Below, piece after piece: positions 4,496 through 5,484 of a stretch of DNA of 5,484 nt; positions within the stretch are counted from its first letter, which is position 1, and each line of letters opens with the position of its first letter. A program made the position numbers and the translations under genes. The stretch lies in contig JAUVRN010000160.1 of NCBI GenBank assembly GCA_030597645.1, positions 1 through 5,484 of the forward strand, read 5' to 3'. This DNA is from Candidatus Zixiibacteriota bacterium. GTDB lineage: Bacteria; Zixibacteria; MSB-5A5; JAUVRN01. The notes under the pieces are model-generated. The model did no database searches. It was not told the DNA's origin and saw nothing but the letters and a program-made list of their open reading frames with translations.

Positions 4496-5484
4496 ATGGC
4501 AAAGCAGAATGTACTGATCATGGGGGCGGCAGGTCGCGATTTTCACAACTTCAACTGTCTGTTCAGGGACAAGGCCGGCTACGACGTGGTTGCGTTCACG
4601 GCGACACAGATCCCCGATATCGATGGCCGCAAGTATCCGGCCAAACTGGCGGGCAAGCGGTACCCCCGTGGTATTCCCATTCATGACGAACAGGAGCTCC
4701 TGACGCTGATCGACCGTCACAAGGTCGACCTGGTGCTCTTTTCCTATTCGGACGTGACGCACGAGCACGTGATGCACTGGGCGTCCGTAGTCAACGCGGC
4801 CGGCGCTCATTTCATGTTGGCGGGCACGCGCGACACCATGATTCCATCCAAGAAACCCGTGATCGCCGTGTGCGCGGTACGCACCGGTGCCGGCAAGTCC
4901 CAGACCACGCGTCGTGTGTGCGAAATCCTCACGGAGCGGGGCCTGAAGGTCGTCGCGGTTCGTCACCCGATGCCCTACGGCAACCTGACCAAACAGATCT
5001 GCCAGCGCTTTGCCTCGATGGCCGATCTGGACCGGCACCACTGCACGATCGAGGAGCGGGAAGAGTACGAGCCTCATATCGACCGGGGCACCGTGGTGTA
5101 CGCCGGCGTGGACTACGGCAAGATCCTTCGTGAAGCGGAGAAGGAGGCCGACGTAATCGTCTGGGACGGTGGCAACAACGATACGCCGTTCTTCAAACCC
5201 GATCTGCACATCACGGTGCTGGATCCGCACCGGGCCAACCACGAGCTGGAGTACTATCCGGGTGAAGCCAACTTCCGAATGGCTGACGTGCTGGTGATCA
5301 ACAAGATCGATACCGCCGACGCCGACGACGTGCAGGAAGTGCGATCGAACATTCGACACATCCGTCCCGATGCCGTGGTCGTGGATGCGGCGTCGCCCAT
5401 CTCGGTGGAGGATCCCAAGGTGATCGCCGGCAAGCGCGTTCTCGTGATCGAGGACGGGCCTACGCTGACGCACGGCGAGATGAC
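4496..5484 (+). CDS. Cyclic 2,3-diphosphoglycerate synthase-like P-loop protein, C-terminus cut by window edge
   Basis: 329 codons are visible and no stop is reached; family members as I recall them are about 440-460 residues. An N-terminal Rossmann-like domain begins VLIMGAAGRDFHNFN (6-20) and runs to about 115. A P-loop NTPase domain follows: VRTGAGKS (128-135), RHPMPYGNLTKQICQRF (156-172), CTIEEREEYEPHI (183-195), a Walker-B-like IVWDGGNND (221-229) and NKID (269-272), which is the usual guanine-specificity motif. This is the family named after the methanogen enzyme that closes 2,3-diphosphoglycerate into its cyclic form using ATP. Bacterial members are usually annotated by similarity only, and their reaction is unproven. 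The NKxD motif leaves room for a GTPase role. The protein has no signal peptide and should be cytosolic. The gene is divergent from the membrane operon; its own downstream neighbours lie outside the window. Family call confident, activity uncertain. Confidence 0.87.
   Translation, partial: MAKQNVLIMGAAGRDFHNFNCLFRDKAGYDVVAFTATQIPDIDGRKYPAKLAGKRYPRGIPIHDEQELLTLIDRHKVDLVLFSYSDVTHEHVMHWASVVNAAGAHFMLAGTRDTMIPSKKPVIAVCAVRTGAGKSQTTRRVCEILTERGLKVVAVRHPMPYGNLTKQICQRFASMADLDRHHCTIEEREEYEPHIDRGTVVYAGVDYGKILREAEKEADVIVWDGGNNDTPFFKPDLHITVLDPHRANHELEYYPGEANFRMADVLVINKIDTADADDVQEVRSNIRHIRPDAVVVDAASPISVEDPKVIAGKRVLVIEDGPTLTHGEM

Noticed and set aside
4412..5473. A 353-codon open frame on the minus strand
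   Set aside because: It is antisense to the P-loop gene, whose motifs are clearly conserved in the plus frame; no ribosome site or domain in the antisense product.

Overview
The window is about 60% G+C and gene-dense, from a bacterium. It has signal peptides, TGATG-type coupled gene junctions and purine-rich Shine-Dalgarno sites. The exported small protein and the set of polytopic membrane proteins suggest a cell-envelope system. I cannot place the organism firmly. A DUF6754 membrane protein next to a bacterial cyclic-2,3-diphosphoglycerate-synthase-like protein would suit an uncultured environmental high-G+C lineage, but that is only an inference.

Layout: a divergent intergenic region of 515 bases (3981-4495) separates two transcription units. 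Leftward, on the minus strand, run six tightly packed genes. In order they are: a small exported fibronectin-III-like protein (3980-3585); a DUF6754-type membrane protein (3523-2645, or from GTG 3565); a 207-aa polytopic membrane protein (2643-2020); a 276-aa protein with a large soluble domain between two membrane anchors (2013-1183); a 197-aa polytopic membrane protein (1183-590); and the start of a GNAT-like acyltransferase (565 to the left edge, truncated). Rightward, on the plus strand, is a truncated P-loop protein of the cyclic 2,3-diphosphoglycerate synthase family (4496 to the right edge).

The junctions among the membrane genes (TGAcATG, a 6-base gap, and a one-base TGATG overlap) imply one transcript and coupled translation. 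The five genes from 3980 to 590 look like the subunits of one uncharacterised envelope complex. By the positive-inside rule, the DUF6754 domain faces the cytoplasm and the soluble domain of the 276-aa protein faces outward. The exported Fn3-like protein could be a partner outside the membrane. The GNAT gene is probably a co-transcribed rider or belongs to the next unit.

The intergenic region holds a perfect TGTGA-N6-TCACA palindrome (4265-4280), the Crp/Fnr-superfamily consensus. It also holds a plausible leftward sigma-70-type promoter (4217-4188), with the palindrome centred about 91 bases upstream of its predicted start. A 45-codon ORF and a 13-base dyad lie in front of the rightward gene. 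No RNA genes, mobile elements or CRISPR arrays were seen.
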